This document shows positions 61,715 to 64,000 of a stretch of 64,000 nt of DNA, piece after piece. Below the pieces are notes generated by a model that worked only from the letters and a program-made list of their open reading frames with translations, was not told where the DNA came from and did not search any database. The first letter of the stretch is position 1. Each line of letters starts with the position of its first letter. The DNA comes from Phaeodactylum tricornutum CCAP 1055/1 (Eukaryota > Bacillariophyta > Bacillariophyceae > Surirellales > Neidiaceae), in contig NC_011694.1 in NCBI RefSeq assembly GCF_000150955.2, positions 17,814-81,813 on the forward strand, in the 5' to 3' direction. Position numbers and translations under genes: made by a program.

Positions 61715-62180
61715 TGTTGATAATTCCATTGGGCCTACTAAATCTTTCCCAATCCGTTGTGACAAGACTGATACTTACCCAATCCGTTGTGACAAGATTG
61801 ATAGTACCAAAGAACCTATCACGGTTACATACAGAGCTTTAACATCCTACGAACGTTCTAGTCTTCCCGTTTACATTTCAAACAAGTCATCGCCATATGA
61901 AACAGTCATTGGCGATTCAGCTGCATCATACAAACTCAATCACGATTCTCAAACTAGTCATAAATCTTATTAGTTCATCGATTTCCATCATTCGCGTTCT
62001 TGCGTTTGTAGAGCTCATCAATAGAACTAATAAGAACGTCAATTTTCCAATTTCCTCACGATATCACCTATCGCACACGACGACATCTCGTCCTCTCTTC
62101 TGTTGTCTGCCAAACAAGTTCCAGTCTAACCTGCAAGGCCAACAAAACCACATCCGAAAGATCCGATCGCTTTCTTCATC

Positions 62181-63179
62181 ATGACCACCAAGTCTACTCC
62201 CAAAGACCTCATTGACTCGTTTCCGCACAGCAAACTCACACCGATTGCTACCGCGACAACCAAACCCGATTACTTGTCGCTCCATCAGCTTCAGTATGAA
62301 ATCAACGACAATGCGGAGACCCTTTCCTCCACTCTTGGAGACGGCCAACACGGTCACCTTTTTCTCGTAATTTCCGAACCCGAGTACCTCGCAATGACCG
62401 ACGGCGTTCCATGCATTCCTCCTGTGCAGCCGCCTTTCGACCCAGTTCATGCTGCCAACGCCACCGCTCCTCAAATTGTCGAAGCTAACCGTCAGAACGA
62501 CAAACGTCAAAAGCTTTTTGACCTTTACCACAACGCCATTAAAGCGTTTCGCAATCAACTCCTTGAAGCCATTCCCATCGAATACATTGAATCTCTCGGT
62601 CACCCTACCCGAGGCTTTAACAAAGTCTCTCCCCTCGAAATCCTCTCTCATCTCTGGGAAAATTTTGGTAAAATTCAGGCTTCGGATCTCATTGCTAACG
62701 ACGAACGCATGAAAGCCGCCTGGCATCCACCAACACCTATCCAGCAACTTTTCCAGCAGCTTGAAAAAGGCAATCAGTTTATCATCGCGTCTGGCCAAGT
62801 CATGGACGAACGTATTATCGCTCGCATCGGCTACCAGATCATCGAAAAAACCGGACTCTTTGATCTTGCTTCTCGCGACTGGCGTTATAAAGATGAAGCC
62901 GATAAAACTTTGGCAAATTTCAAAAAACATTTCCAGAAGGCCAACAAGGATCTCGCCCTCACCGCCACCAGCAGCTCTGCGGGTTACCACACCGCAAATC
63001 AGAGTACTGTCACCAAGGGAAAATTGTATTGCTGGACCCACGGCATCGTTCACAACACAAAGCACACCAGTGCGACATGTGAAAAACAGGCCCTGGGGCA
63101 CAAAACCGGCGCTACATTGCACGACAAACAAGGCGGGTCGACTAAGACCTATCAATACACGCCACCGGTGCCCAAATAG
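62181..63179 (+). CDS. Gag of the copia-type element
   Basis: 332 residues from ATG at 62181. Helical capsid-like region, then a C-terminal Cys/His cluster (LYCWTHGIVHNTKHTSATC) of the zinc-knuckle-like kind typical of diatom copia elements. It is part of the LTR element at 61715-64000. Confidence 0.8.
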   Translation: MTTKSTPKDLIDSFPHSKLTPIATATTKPDYLSLHQLQYEINDNAETLSSTLGDGQHGHLFLVISEPEYLAMTDGVPCIPPVQPPFDPVHAANATAPQIVEANRQNDKRQKLFDLYHNAIKAFRNQLLEAIPIEYIESLGHPTRGFNKVSPLEILSHLWENFGKIQASDLIANDERMKAAWHPPTPIQQLFQQLEKGNQFIIASGQVMDERIIARIGYQIIEKTGLFDLASRDWRYKDEADKTLANFKKHFQKANKDLALTATSSSAGYHTANQSTVTKGKLYCWTHGIVHNTKHTSATCEKQALGHKTGATLHDKQGGSTKTYQYTPPVPK

Positions 63180-63229
63180 GAAAGAGGGACGGCCAAACTG
63201 TTGAGTGTGCCGCTGAATACTTATCATAA

Positions 63230-64000
63230 CAAAAATAAGTCTTCAGTTGCACCAAACACTCCTCCGTTAGCTTCCTCCCCGCCATTTTTCCCTCCCGACG
63301 CCATTGCAGACACTGGCTGTACCGGACATTTTTTGAGCACCAACATTGCTCACATACATTGCCAACCGACGGTCCCCGGCATCAACGTGGTCCTCCCTGA
63401 TGGTCGCACAATCACTTCGAGTCATATCACCGAACTCAACATTCCCTCGCTTCCTCCGGCAGCTCGTACCGCCCATATCTTTCCCGGTCTCTCGAATGGA
63501 TCCCTCATTTCCATCGGCCAACTTTGTGACCACGGCTGTACCGCCACGTTCACATCTGACACAGTCCGCATTGAGCTCAATAACACTGTCGTTCTCCGCG
63601 GCGGCCGTTCTCCCTACACCCGATTGTGGACCCTCGACTCCCCTGTAACGCCCAATCCGCCCGCCACTGAATTGCATGCGCCTGTGCACGACAAAAATTT
63701 TGCGAATCACCTCGGAGACCACTCAGGGACCCTTGCCGACCGCATTGCCTTTGTTCATGCATCCTTATTCTCACCACAACTTTCAACATGGTGCAAGGCC
63801 ATTGACGAAGGCCGCCTCACAACCTTTCCGGACATCACGTCTGCACAGGTAAAACGGCACCCCCCACAGTCCGTCCCTATGGTCAAGGGACACCTTGACC
63901 AGCAACGGTCCAACCTACGCTCAACCAAGCCCAAGGTCACCCTGTCTGCCTCTGTTGATCCTGATGACATCAATTTCGACACCAATCCCGTCGTACAAGA
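63230..64000 (+). other. Start of the pol region (aspartic protease) of the copia-type element
   Basis: The retroviral-type protease active site is seen as AIADTGCTGHF near 63300, followed by ILxIGQL-like spacing (SLISIGQLCDHGC). Integrase, reverse transcriptase and RNase H should follow beyond the window. Confidence 0.75.

Larger units (their letters stand above)
61715..64000 (+). mobile_element. Ty1/copia LTR retrotransposon (diatom CoDi-type), 5' part
   Basis: The element begins TGTTGATAATTCC immediately after the sulfotransferase stub. 61715 to about 62180 holds the 5' LTR and leader; the exact LTR end cannot be set because the 3' LTR is outside the window. A near 30-bp tandem duplication (core CCCAATCCGTTGTGACAAGA) sits near the start of the LTR. 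Gag and the beginning of pol follow. It looks whole as far as it can be seen and continues past the window end. The lack of decay suggests a young insertion, younger than the 2.1-kb duplication it interrupts. Confidence 0.85.

Overview
The window looks like nuclear DNA of a pennate diatom, most probably Phaeodactylum tricornutum or a close relative. That is an inference from content: short GT-AG introns (about 73-122 bp), a DUF6824 protein, a phytotransferrin (ISIP2A/FEA1-like), large leucine-rich-repeat (LRR) membrane proteins with Ser/Pro/Thr stalks, several sulfotransferases, and a Ty1/copia element of the diatom type. I saw no rRNA, tRNA, CRISPR or bacterial operon structure.

Layout. 1-2 kb: short degenerate repeats, no recognisable gene. 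2.1-4 kb: a four-exon gene joining an AlkB-like 2-oxoglutarate dioxygenase to an SRA-YDG modified-cytosine reader. 4.25-6.87 kb: a DNA element with about 200-bp terminal inverted repeats and a 9-bp target duplication (Mutator-like), which seems to carry a piece of a sterol-reductase gene. 7.3-19.3 kb: a SYLF-domain protein, then three minus-strand single-pass membrane proteins, one an LRR protein. 20.6-27.7 kb: an amino-acid transporter divergent from a phytotransferrin, a TspO-like protein and a TraB-domain protein. 28.4-34.5 kb: a spliced orphan gene, a patchwork of recent partial copies of the LRR and TraB genes, another orphan, and a broken coiled-coil/RING gene. 35.2-40.3 kb: a 1693-residue MYND-finger/LRR membrane protein. 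41-45 kb: a DUF6824 protein and a protein built of six NUMOD/IENR1-like modules. 45.5-52.7 kb: two sulfotransferase-type genes and a DUF1769-like gene.

53-64 kb is rearranged DNA. A 2.1-kb segment is present twice (A 52989-55091, B 59623-61714). Each copy ends in a relic of the 47.4-kb sulfotransferase. In copy A the relic runs directly into an exportin-2 (CSE1/CAS) relic; in copy B a Ty1/copia element is inserted in it and continues past the window end. A divergent Ran-type GTPase lies between the copies.

A 9-bp palindrome, TNACWGTNA, recurs about 60 times, mostly between genes and often close to start codons, against roughly 8-10 expected by chance. The strongest leads are the AlkB-SRA fusion, this palindrome, the Mutator-like element with captured gene pieces, and the sulfotransferase/exportin-2 chimera.
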